The position numbers and the translations under genes were made by a program. This document shows, piece by piece, positions 5,527-11,111 of a stretch of 11,111 bases of DNA. How positions within the stretch are numbered: position 1 is the stretch's first letter; each line of letters starts with the position of its first letter. The stretch covers positions 1 through 11,111 of the forward strand of contig JAIRMP010000164.1 in the NCBI GenBank assembly GCA_031258615.1, given 5' to 3'. The DNA comes from Spirochaetaceae bacterium. GTDB lineage: Bacteria; Spirochaetota; Spirochaetia; Treponematales; Breznakiellaceae. A model generated the notes under the pieces. The model did no database searches and was not told the origin of the DNA. It saw only the letters and a program-made list of their open reading frames with translations.

Positions 5527-6662
5527 TAGTGGCGGAATGAGATGTCTATGGTCATAGCTATGGTTGGGTAGCTGTTGGGAAGGACGCCCAACTCCTTTGA
5601 GTAAAGCGCGAGATCGATGTTCATAAACGTAAAATCTATACCTATGCCGCCGGAAGGCTGCATACCGAGAAAACCGCCACGAATGGAAAAGACCTCCAGC
5701 ATCCTGACCTCAACGCCAGCCGAGATGTTGAGGAGCGGATCGCGCGGGGTTTCGGCCATATTTTCCAGCAGACCCACATAGTCAACGCTCAGCGTAATAT
5801 CGCTGAAATAGTAATGCCAGAACGGCGATGTTATACGCCACGAAATTCCGGCGCTTGCGCGGGGCGTTACAGGCACAGCGCCCTGGGCAATCATCTGTTG
5901 ATCGGCAACCTTCGACGCTCTGCTGTACCTGGTAACCAGTACGGGCGCAAACGGATCGTACACGGCCACGCCAAACGACAGTGATTCAAGGAGAGTCCAG
6001 CGTAAACCAACATCAAAACCGGAACCAAACTGAATTTCAAACGGCATTTCCACCAGGTTGTTTATTAAGTATTTTATTTCATGTAGGTATGTGGCCTGTG
6101 ATATCCAACCCATACGGACAAAAACCTTCGCGGTGAGGCCAAGATCGAGGCGCGCCGTGTCGCCGCTGTACAGGCTGAATCCGTATGCGCCGGCAAATGT
6201 GAATTCTTCGCTTAGCGTGGGGGTGAGCATATAGATTGTCCGCCTGTCCCAAACGACTTCGAATTTTGAAACGTTGAACAAACCCCAGCCATAGTTACGG
6301 CCCACCCCCCCAAAGGCAATGGGGCCGCCCACATCCAGAGTCGCCGCGAAACGATCGGTGAGCACATTTCTCATTTCGGACAGCGGATTATCGGTGAATA
6401 TCATGTTGTAAATAAAATCAATGTATATCACGTCGAGCGATATTTCGGCAAAGTTTTTTTTGGGTTCGGCCCCGGCAAAGGCGGCCGGGTTAGAAAACAA
6501 ACCGGCAAAACCGGCGTCCAGCCCTACATGGTTTCCGCCAAGCGCGTTGACCCGCGCAAATGGAAAACCCACCGGCTTTACGCGGGACGGCAGTTCCTGT
6601 GAATAGACGCTTAAAGCGGAAAAAAAACACAAAACCGTCAAGATTCTACTTTTCATTTTCAT
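5526..6662 (-). CDS. Predicted outer-membrane beta-barrel protein (FadL/UPF0164-like)
   Basis: The protein has 378 residues. A signal peptide is evident: basic MKMKSR, hydrophobic core ILTVLCFFSALSV, probable cleavage around YSQ-E (residues 21-23). The mature N-terminus has RVNALGGNHVGLDAGFAGLFSNPAAFAG, quoted in two parts as RVNALGGNHVGLD and LFSNPAAFAG; this resembles the A-L-G-G ... N-P-A start of FadL, PorV and UPF0164-type barrels. The rest is amphipathic beta-rich sequence with many aromatic residues, ending TIAMTIDISFRH in an aromatic-basic C-terminal strand. Substrate is unknown; UPF0164 barrels of treponemes are discussed as fatty-acid-type porins, but this gene is matched only by pattern. 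The start may be ATG 6662 or ATG 6656; the latter has better spacing to an AGGA. It lies 30 bases after mtaB and probably shares its transcript. The stop codon touches repeat copy A. Confidence 0.7.
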   Translation of the reverse strand: MKMKSRILTVLCFFSALSVYSQELPSRVKPVGFPFARVNALGGNHVGLDAGFAGLFSNPAAFAGAEPKKNFAEISLDVIYIDFIYNMIFTDNPLSEMRNVLTDRFAATLDVGGPIAFGGVGRNYGWGLFNVSKFEVVWDRRTIYMLTPTLSEEFTFAGAYGFSLYSGDTARLDLGLTAKVFVRMGWISQATYLHEIKYLINNLVEMPFEIQFGSGFDVGLRWTLLESLSFGVAVYDPFAPVLVTRYSRASKVADQQMIAQGAVPVTPRASAGISWRITSPFWHYYFSDITLSVDYVGLLENMAETPRDPLLNISAGVEVRMLEVFSIRGGFLGMQPSGGIGIDFTFMNIDLALYSKELGVLPNSYPTIAMTIDISFRH

Positions 6663-6692
6663 CCTATCCGCTTATGTTACGCCATCCCGCGA

Positions 6693-8120
6693 TCAGATCA
6701 GTAACTTACCGTAAGCGTCAATGAACGATGCCGCCCCGCCGCTTGCGCGATCGTCGTTTGCCGGCGCGGTTATTGTACAACTAAGCCGGCGGCCCTTTTG
6801 TGAAAAAGAATTTGCATCGTCCGGAAGCCGTGCGGAGACCCGCAGGTAATTGTCCGTCAAAATATCGACAGCGCCTGTAGCGGCGGCGGGTTCCACAGGC
6901 CGTGAGATACAGATTCCGCCCGCTTCCCTGCCAACCCACCTCTCTACATATCTTTTTCGGCTTAAAACAGCATAATTTTGAAGAATACTTACCCTTTTTT
7001 CCGCTTCACGTTCAGGAATACGGGGTTTGTAGTCCCAGGCGGCCGTTCCGGGCCGCCTGGAAAATGGGAATGCGTGAACCTGCGCAAAGCCGGCGGACAC
7101 GCAGAAATTGTATGTTTCCAAAAAATGACCCTCCGTTTCGCCCGGAAAGCCGGCTATCATGTCGCAGGCTACAAACGGATCGTCTTTTATCTCCCTAAGC
7201 CGCCGAATCGCGCCGAGTACGGCCTCCGGTTCGTAGAAACGCCCCATCCTTTTTAGGATTTCGGCGCTGCCTGACTGAACGGAAATGTGAAAATGCGGCA
7301 GGATGCGCGTGTTTTGAATGACCGCAAAAAACTTTTCAGTGAACACGTCCGGTTCGAGCGAGGACAGCCGTATGCGTACCTCACTTGTGCCGGAAACAAG
7401 GGTTTCGAGCAGTTCCGCGAGGCCCCTGTTTGCCGCGCCGCTCCACTGGCCTATGTTCACGCCGGTCAGCACCGCCTCTGCCGCGCCGGCAGCTTCCGCG
7501 GCGCGGAGCCGTTCCAGGACAGTCTCCTCCGGCAGGGACTGAGCCGGGCCGCGCGCGATGCGTACAAGGCAGTACGTGCAGGAATTGTTGCAGCCGTCCT
7601 GTACTTTGAGGAAGGCGCGGGAACGCAGGACGGGGGCAGCCGCGTCAAACCTGAAGGCGGCGGACTCACCGGCGGGGCGGCTGACGCAGGGAATTACGCG
7701 GCAAATCCGCGTCAATGTCTTCCGCAAGGCGGCCATGCTTTCCATGCCCTCAGCGGCAAGCATGGCGGGCATATCGAGTATACAGCTCTTTTGGCTGCCG
7801 GGAACGACAAACAGACGCCGCTCTCCGTTACCGGCATCCAGAGCCTCAAGGCCTGCCCTGTCCACCTCGGTGTAACAGCCCGTAACAATTACAGGGCGGA
7901 GCGGATTCTGCTTGAGCGCGGCGCGAATAGTCCCTCGGCCTTTCTGCTCCGCCTTCGATGTTACAGAGCAGGTGTTGACAACGAGCAGCCAGGCGTCGCG
8001 CGGATCGCGGGCGATCGAAAAACCTGAGTTTGTGAAGGCGGCGGCGATTGTTTCCGTCTCGCACTGATTCAGTTTACATCCTAATGTTTGAAACGCTACG
8101 GACGGCAAGCCTGTTTCCAA
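6693..8120 (-). CDS. mtaB: tRNA (N6-threonylcarbamoyladenosine(37)-C2)-methylthiotransferase MtaB
   Basis: MtaB is a radical SAM enzyme that adds a methylthio group to t6A37 in ANN-decoding tRNAs, giving ms2t6A. The N-terminal UPF0004 domain has its three cluster cysteines, Cys15 (FQTLGCKLNQCETE), Cys51 (VVNTCSVTSKAEQKGR) and Cys82 (GCYTE). The radical SAM triad is Cys177, Cys181 and Cys184 (DGCNNSCTYC). LTGVNIG, LSSLEPD, HFHISVQSGS and DMIAGFPGET follow as in the family, with a TRAM-like C-terminal part from about 385. TLGCKLNQ and the T-x-x-A-E-x-K-x-R pattern favour MtaB over RimO or MiaB. The start is uncertain: the TTG at 8120 lies in the T-tract of a hairpin and has no Shine-Dalgarno; another in-frame TTG is at 8108. 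It follows the TPR gene by 15 bases. Confidence 0.93.
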   Translation of the reverse strand: METGLPSVAFQTLGCKLNQCETETIAAAFTNSGFSIARDPRDAWLLVVNTCSVTSKAEQKGRGTIRAALKQNPLRPVIVTGCYTEVDRAGLEALDAGNGERRLFVVPGSQKSCILDMPAMLAAEGMESMAALRKTLTRICRVIPCVSRPAGESAAFRFDAAAPVLRSRAFLKVQDGCNNSCTYCLVRIARGPAQSLPEETVLERLRAAEAAGAAEAVLTGVNIGQWSGAANRGLAELLETLVSGTSEVRIRLSSLEPDVFTEKFFAVIQNTRILPHFHISVQSGSAEILKRMGRFYEPEAVLGAIRRLREIKDDPFVACDMIAGFPGETEGHFLETYNFCVSAGFAQVHAFPFSRRPGTAAWDYKPRIPEREAEKRVSILQNYAVLSRKRYVERWVGREAGGICISRPVEPAAATGAVDILTDNYLRVSARLPDDANSFSQKGRRLSCTITAPANDDRASGGAASFIDAYGKLLI

Positions 8121-8148
8121 AAACGGCGCGCAACGCTAACGCGCGCCG
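8119..8148 (-). terminator. Terminator-like hairpin between the TPR gene and mtaB
   Basis: On the minus strand CGGCGCGC (8148-8141), a 9-base loop (8140-8132) and GCGCGCCG (8131-8124) form a perfect eight-base-pair GC stem followed by five Ts (8123-8119). The TAG stop of the TPR gene (8138-8136) is in the loop, and the TTG start of mtaB (8120-8118) is in the end of the T-tract. It has the form of an intrinsic terminator; whether it stops or only attenuates transcription into mtaB is unknown. Confidence 0.65.
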
Positions 8149-8768
8149 AGCGCGGCGCGCGTGCGATCGAGACCCCGTTTGGCGTCCGCAAGCTGCGGAT
8201 CGAGGGACAGGGCCTTTTCGTAGGCCGCCGCCGCGTCCTGAAGCTCGCCTGAATTTTCACGCGCATAGGCAAGCCTTGAATGCCAGAGCGCGTTTCCCGG
8301 CAAATAGTGAAGCGCGGTAGACAGGGCTATATCGGCGTACCTGAAACGTCCCTGCCTGATGTATATTTCGCCGGTATAGTAGTAAGCCATATCAACGCGC
8401 TGCCCTTCGGGCGCGAGACTGATGTATTCCTGGAAGTATTTAAGGGCCGCGTTGTTCCGGCCCTGGTAGTAGCTGATCTCGCCCATGATTTCAATAAGGC
8501 GTACGTCGTAAGGATTCATGGCCAAGGCCGTTTCGGCAAAGGAGCGCGCTTCGTCAAAACGTCCCAGTTTTACAAGACTCCAGCATAACACCACATAAGC
8601 TTCTATGTTTTGTCTGTCCGTATCTATTTCCAAACGGCAAATCGCCTCCGCCGCGCTGTATTTACCGGCCCTGTATTCGATAAGGGCGTCCGGTTTTGTC
8701 TGCCCGCTCAATGACACAGTAAAAATAACAAAGTAATAAATAATAAAAATTATTTTTTCTATTTGCAT
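8136..8768 (-). CDS. Exported tetratricopeptide-repeat protein
   Basis: The protein has 210 residues. The N-terminus (MQIEKIIFIIYYFVIFTVSL then SGQ) is a signal peptide or anchor with no lipobox Cys, so the protein is probably periplasmic. Four TPR-like helix pairs follow: about 55-87 (W-x-L-V-K-L-G-R-F-D-E-A-R ... A-L-A-M-N-P), 89-120 (YYQGRNNAALKYFQEYISLAP), quoted in short as YQGRNNAALKYFQEY, 126-158 (GEIYIRQGRFRYADIALSTA) and 160-192 (LAYARENSGELQDAAAAYEK with ALSLDP). TPRs mediate protein-protein contacts; the partner is unknown, though the bactofilin 16 bases upstream and the barrel protein downstream make an envelope or cell-shape role plausible. The start is the ATG at 8768; no strong Shine-Dalgarno precedes it, suggesting translational coupling to the bactofilin gene. 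Its stop codon lies in the loop of the hairpin at 8119-8148. Confidence 0.85.
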   Translation of the reverse strand: MQIEKIIFIIYYFVIFTVSLSGQTKPDALIEYRAGKYSAAEAICRLEIDTDRQNIEAYVVLCWSLVKLGRFDEARSFAETALAMNPYDVRLIEIMGEISYYQGRNNAALKYFQEYISLAPEGQRVDMAYYYTGEIYIRQGRFRYADIALSTALHYLPGNALWHSRLAYARENSGELQDAAAAYEKALSLDPQLADAKRGLDRTRAALGAR

Positions 8769-8784
8769 TTTCGTGGTAGCGCTT

Positions 8785-9147
8785 TCATACCGGCGTTTTT
8801 TGTGTCATAGTGCATCTACCGTTGAATACGCAACCGGTCTCCATATTGATTTCCGGCGAGGTTATATTTCCTTCCAGCCTGCCGGTCTGTGTGATTTCGA
8901 TACGTTCCGCCGCGGTGATATTTCCCTTCACCAACCCCCTGATGATAACTTTGCTGACCCTTATATTCGCTTCAACCAGCGCATTCTCGTCTATAAGCAG
9001 GATGCCTGCCGCGTCGATCTCCCCGTTTACTTTTCCGCGCACCAAAAATGATTTTTCAAAAGTCAGCGTCCCTTCAAAATCAATATCCGGCGAAAGAACA
9101 GTCTCAAAATCATCATCCTCAAGCACATCGTTATGAATATCCGTCAT
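8785..9147 (-). CDS. Bactofilin (polymer-forming cytoskeletal protein)
   Basis: Bactofilins polymerise spontaneously into filaments at the inner face of the membrane and organise cell-shape or envelope machinery. The 120-residue protein has a short acidic N-terminal tail (MTDIHNDVLEDDDFET). The core (about 22-112) has the right-handed beta-helix rhythm of the DUF583 family: DFEGTLTFEKSFLVRGKVNG, then GILLIDENALVEANIRVSKV, IIRGLVKGNITAAERIEI and GRLEGNITSPEINMETGCVF, with Gly-x-(Val/Ile)-x-Gly turns at regular spacing. A short tail ends QKTPV. The start is the ATG at 9147; the leader is AT-rich with no obvious Shine-Dalgarno. It appears to be the first gene of a unit running through the TPR protein, mtaB and the outer-membrane protein. 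Confidence 0.9.
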   Translation of the reverse strand: MTDIHNDVLEDDDFETVLSPDIDFEGTLTFEKSFLVRGKVNGEIDAAGILLIDENALVEANIRVSKVIIRGLVKGNITAAERIEITQTGRLEGNITSPEINMETGCVFNGRCTMTQKTPV

Positions 9148-9195
9148 AATTTTAATTTATCGTATATTGGCTGTTATAGTAAAGATATAACCGCG

Positions 9196-9237
9196 AAAAA
9201 GACGCGCCGGAGACCGTTAAACCGCGTTTTTCGGCGC
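9196..9237 (-). terminator. Possible terminator after livF
   Basis: On the minus strand, GCGCCG (9237-9232) and CGGCGC (9209-9204) flank a 22-base loop. After the second arm come GTC and five Ts (9200-9196). The long loop makes the hairpin weak, but its place 6 bases after the livF stop and upstream of the bactofilin gene is right. The rest of the 95-base gap is AT-rich near the bactofilin start and likely holds that gene's promoter, but no hexamer pair stands out. Confidence 0.35.
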
Positions 9238-9242
9238 TTCCG

Positions 9243-9947
9243 TCAACCGCCCAGGTACGCTTCAATTACCGCGGCGTCTTTCATCAAATCGGCGGCCCTG
9301 CCGCTTTTTTTTATCACGCCGGTCTCCAGGATACAACCCCTGTCCGCAGCCTCAAGCGCTTTGTACGCGTTCTGCTCCACAAGCAGAATCGTGGCGCCGT
9401 TACGGCTGATGCGACGTATAACGGCAAAAATTTCATCAACCAGCATTGGCGCGAGCCCCATCGAAGGTTCGTCCAGCAGCAACAGTTTTGGCGAGGCCAT
9501 CAACGCCCGCCCCATCGCCAGCATCTGCTGCTCCCCTCCCGAAAGCGTACCGCCCGCCTGGTGAATCCTCTCCTTCAGACGCGGAAATATCTCGAACACC
9601 ATCTCCATGTCATCCCTTATCCCCGCCTTGTCCCCGCGTGTGTACGCGCCCATCTCCAGGTTTTCTTTGACGCTCAGATTGGCAAATACACGCCGGCCCT
9701 CCGGCGCCTGCACGAGGCCCGCCTGGACAATCTTGTCCGGTTTAGCCTGTGTTATATCTTTTCCTTCCAGTAAAACCTGTCCGCTCGTCTTTTTTATGAT
9801 GGCGGAAACACTGTGCAGCGTTGTCGTTTTGCCCGCGCCGTTGGCGCCTATCAGACAGATGATCTCGCCCTTCGCTACGTCAAACGAAATGCCCTTCAAC
9901 GCCATGATCGACCCGTAATGTACAACAAGGTCCTTTACAACAAGCAT
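9243..9947 (-). CDS. livF: Branched-chain amino-acid ABC transporter ATP-binding protein LivF
   Basis: LivF is one of two ATPases that power high-affinity import of branched-chain amino acids (HAAT family), pairing with LivG under the LivH and LivM permeases. From the ATG at 9947 it has 234 residues, the normal LivF length. Motifs are Walker A GANGAGKTT (34-42), Q-loop VQAPEGRRVF (79-88), signature LSGGEQQML (135-143), Walker B LLLLDEPSMGL (155-165) and VEQNAYKALEAADRG, where LivF proteins typically lack the switch His. The VQAPEGRRVF and SMGLAPMLV phrases are characteristic of LivF. This start is preferred because GGAG lies 6 bases upstream and homologues begin here; a longer open frame up to 10085 is antisense-like coding within livG. 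It follows livG by 14 bases. Substrate could also be amides or urea, since these ATPases are close relatives. Confidence 0.92.
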   Translation of the reverse strand: MLVVKDLVVHYGSIMALKGISFDVAKGEIICLIGANGAGKTTTLHSVSAIIKKTSGQVLLEGKDITQAKPDKIVQAGLVQAPEGRRVFANLSVKENLEMGAYTRGDKAGIRDDMEMVFEIFPRLKERIHQAGGTLSGGEQQMLAMGRALMASPKLLLLDEPSMGLAPMLVDEIFAVIRRISRNGATILLVEQNAYKALEAADRGCILETGVIKKSGRAADLMKDAAVIEAYLGG

Positions 9948-9961
9948 AATTTTCTCCGAAT

Positions 9962-10780
9962 TCAGACGGAAGCGGACGCCGCCTCCCCGAAGTACGCTTT
10001 TATCACCTCGGGATCGCGCTTTATATTCTGCGGCAGGCCGTTTGCTATCATCCTGCCATAGTCCAGCACCATGAGCCGCTCGCACAGGCCCATGACAAAA
10101 TGCATATCATGTTCTATCAGCAAGATGGTCAGGTTAAAGCTGCGGCGGAGCACGTTTATCAGCCTCATAAGCTCTTCCGTTTCCTGCGGATTCATCCCCG
10201 CGGCAGGTTCGTCCAGCAGCAGCAGAGACGGGTTGGACGCAAGCGCCCGGGCAATCTCAAGTTTGCGCTGATCCCCGTATGGCAGATTCTTTGCAAGCAT
10301 TTGCTTTTTGTCCTCGATCTTGAACAGAGCCAGGAGGCTGCTGGTTTTCTCGGTCATGATCTCTTCGTCGTTGTAAAAACGCGGAAGCCGGAAAAGCGCG
10401 TCGAGCGCGCTTGAATTGCGCTGTTCATGCAGCGCAATTCTGACATTGTCTTCTACGCTCAAATTCCCAAAGAGTCTGATGTTTTGAAACGTGCGGGCAA
10501 TCCCAATACGGTTGAGTCTGGCCGGGCTCAACATCCCCAGCCTGTGTACGCGCCCCGTTCTGTCCCAAAAATTTATTTCGCCCGATGTCGGTGAGTATAT
10601 GCCGGACAGAATGTTGAACAGTGTCGTCTTCCCCGCCCCGTTGGGCCCTATCAACCCGGCAAGCTCGCCCCGCGTTATCTCGCAGGAAAAATTGCTCACC
10701 GCGCACAGCCCGCCAAACACGATGGAAACGTCCACAGCCTCGATCAGTATATCGTCTCTCAAAATATTCTCCATCCCCAT
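9962..10780 (-). CDS. livG: Branched-chain amino-acid ABC transporter ATP-binding protein LivG
   Basis: LivG is the second ATPase of the HAAT transporter. From the ATG at 10780 it has 272 residues. It shows FGGLCAVSNFS near the N-terminus, Walker A GPNGAGKTT (45-53), the LivG-specific IGIARTFQNIRLFGNLSVEDN region (about 92-112, quoted here in part as ARTFQNIRLF), signature LPYGDQRKLEIARAL (166-180), Walker B LLLLDEPAAGMNP (187-199), and switch His224 in IEHDMHFVMGLCERL. The start is not certain: ATG 10780 and ATG 10774 both lack a clear Shine-Dalgarno. The frame stays open to a TTG at 10828, but that extension is encoded by dispersed repeat copy B and is unlikely to be native. Permease genes (livH, livM) and the binding protein are not in the window; the 331 bases upstream are repeat sequence. 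Confidence 0.92.
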   Translation of the reverse strand: MGMENILRDDILIEAVDVSIVFGGLCAVSNFSCEITRGELAGLIGPNGAGKTTLFNILSGIYSPTSGEINFWDRTGRVHRLGMLSPARLNRIGIARTFQNIRLFGNLSVEDNVRIALHEQRNSSALDALFRLPRFYNDEEIMTEKTSSLLALFKIEDKKQMLAKNLPYGDQRKLEIARALASNPSLLLLDEPAAGMNPQETEELMRLINVLRRSFNLTILLIEHDMHFVMGLCERLMVLDYGRMIANGLPQNIKRDPEVIKAYFGEAASASV

Positions 10781-10808
10781 GTTAGTCCGCCCGTCTGTTT
10801 CAAACAAG

Positions 10809-10909
10809 GGCAGGCCAGCCTGCACCAAACATACGCCAATAGCTTAGGAGTCGTCCTTGTCATTCGCTGAGCGTGAAAGATAACGGGTTACGAGTTGTCC
10901 TTCCGAGCG
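10809..10909 (+). repeat. Dispersed ~101-base element, copy B
   Basis: This segment is the plus-strand counterpart of copy A at 5426-5526. Both start with GGCAGGCCAGCCTGCACC and share TACGCCAAT, CTTAGGAGTCGTCCTTG and CGCTGAGCGTGAAAGATAAC. By hand I count about ten differences, four of them clustered at 10861-10865. It lies 28 bases upstream of the preferred livG start, so it occupies that gene's promoter or leader region. Confidence 0.9.
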
Positions 10910-11111
10910 GCTTTACGATGAGGGTGGAGTTTGCGCGGTAAGCCCGCCTCAGGCGGGCGGCGCAAACTCCTATGCAAGCCGTAAGGCTTGCACGTCCTTG
11001 CGAGCCGCTGAGCGTGAAAGAAAGCGGATTGGGCCTGGAGTTTTCCGAGCGGCTTGTGAGGAGGGTGGGCTTAGGGCGTCTTCCGCCACCCCCACTACTG
11101 GTCCGTCTAAG
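10910..11111. other. Gene-free repeat and hairpin region at the right edge
   Basis: No gene is supportable here. A 45-base double hairpin lies at 10926-10970, with outer arms GGAGTTTGCGC and GCGCAAACTCC (10926-10936/10960-10970) and inner arms GCCCGCC and GGCGGGC (10942-10948/10952-10958). A second perfect hairpin follows at 10973-10992 (TGCAAGCC, loop GTAA, GGCTTGCA). Then comes the third element copy. The last ~40 bases show nothing I recognise. Confidence 0.7.
10993..11069 (+). repeat. Dispersed element, partial copy C (direct to copy B)
   Basis: It aligns to 10852-10927 with a small indel and more divergence than A against B. Shared blocks include CGTCCTTG, CGCTGAGCGTGAAAGA, TCCGAGCGGCTT and GAGGGTGG. 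It lacks the GGCAGGCC palindrome start. Offset from copy B is 141 bases, so B and C look like a decayed tandem duplication with the two hairpins between them. Confidence 0.75.

Noticed and set aside
7287..8027. 246-codon plus-strand open frame
   Set aside because: It is antisense to mtaB, whose cysteine motifs are fully conserved; the plus-strand translation shows no domain.
9948..10085. 46-residue N-terminal extension of LivF
   Set aside because: It lies within the livG coding region, is not LivF-like, and a good Shine-Dalgarno and family-typical start exist at 9947.
5426..10909. A composite transposon bounded by the inverted copies
   Set aside because: The enclosed genes are ordinary housekeeping and envelope genes, there is no transposase, and I saw no target-site duplication.
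10809..11069. CRISPR array
   Set aside because: There are only two diverged direct copies of about 77 bases, with hairpins rather than spacers between them.

Overview
The window is a chromosomal segment from a Gram-negative, flagellated bacterium, most likely a treponeme-like spirochaete. The evidence is an FlgM homologue behind a flagellar-type (sigma-28) promoter, a bactofilin, and a predicted outer-membrane beta-barrel protein resembling families I know from treponemes. That assignment is an inference; no rRNA or other phylogenetic marker was available. All genes are on the minus strand except two: a truncated, AT-rich gene at the left edge and the gene at 1468-3054.

Left part (1-3110): the last 100 codons of a PIN-domain toxin (about 25% G+C by hand count) run into GC-rich hairpin sequence. 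Then come a minus-strand MEMO1/AmmeMemoRadiSam-B protein and, divergently, a two-TM membrane protein with a long Asp/Glu/Ala tandem-repeat linker and a GGDEF-like domain that has lost its GGDEF motif. Its intrinsic terminator lies inside the 3' end of the convergent truB.

Middle (3111-5525): rsmI, flgM and truB, all minus. They combine rRNA and tRNA modification with the flagellar anti-sigma factor. flgM has a near-consensus sigma-28 promoter of its own. A 351-base gene-free stretch upstream of rsmI is packed with hairpins and dispersed repeats.

Right part (5526-11111): bactofilin, a secreted TPR protein, mtaB (tRNA ms2t6A methylthiotransferase) and an outer-membrane protein follow one another with 15-30 base gaps, so they look like one transcription unit. 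A terminator-like hairpin sits exactly between the TPR gene and mtaB. Upstream are livG and livF, the two ATPases of a branched-chain amino-acid (HAAT) ABC transporter. Beyond livG there is no permease gene in the window, only repeat sequence. A roughly 101-base element there is the inverted partner (about 90% identical) of one next to the outer-membrane gene, and a third partial copy lies further right.

I found no complete novel multi-gene system. The most unusual items are the repeat-linker/degenerate-GGDEF protein, the inverted dispersed element family abutting gene ends, and the hairpin overlapping the TPR stop and mtaB start. There are no rRNA, tRNA, CRISPR or transposase genes that I can recognise.
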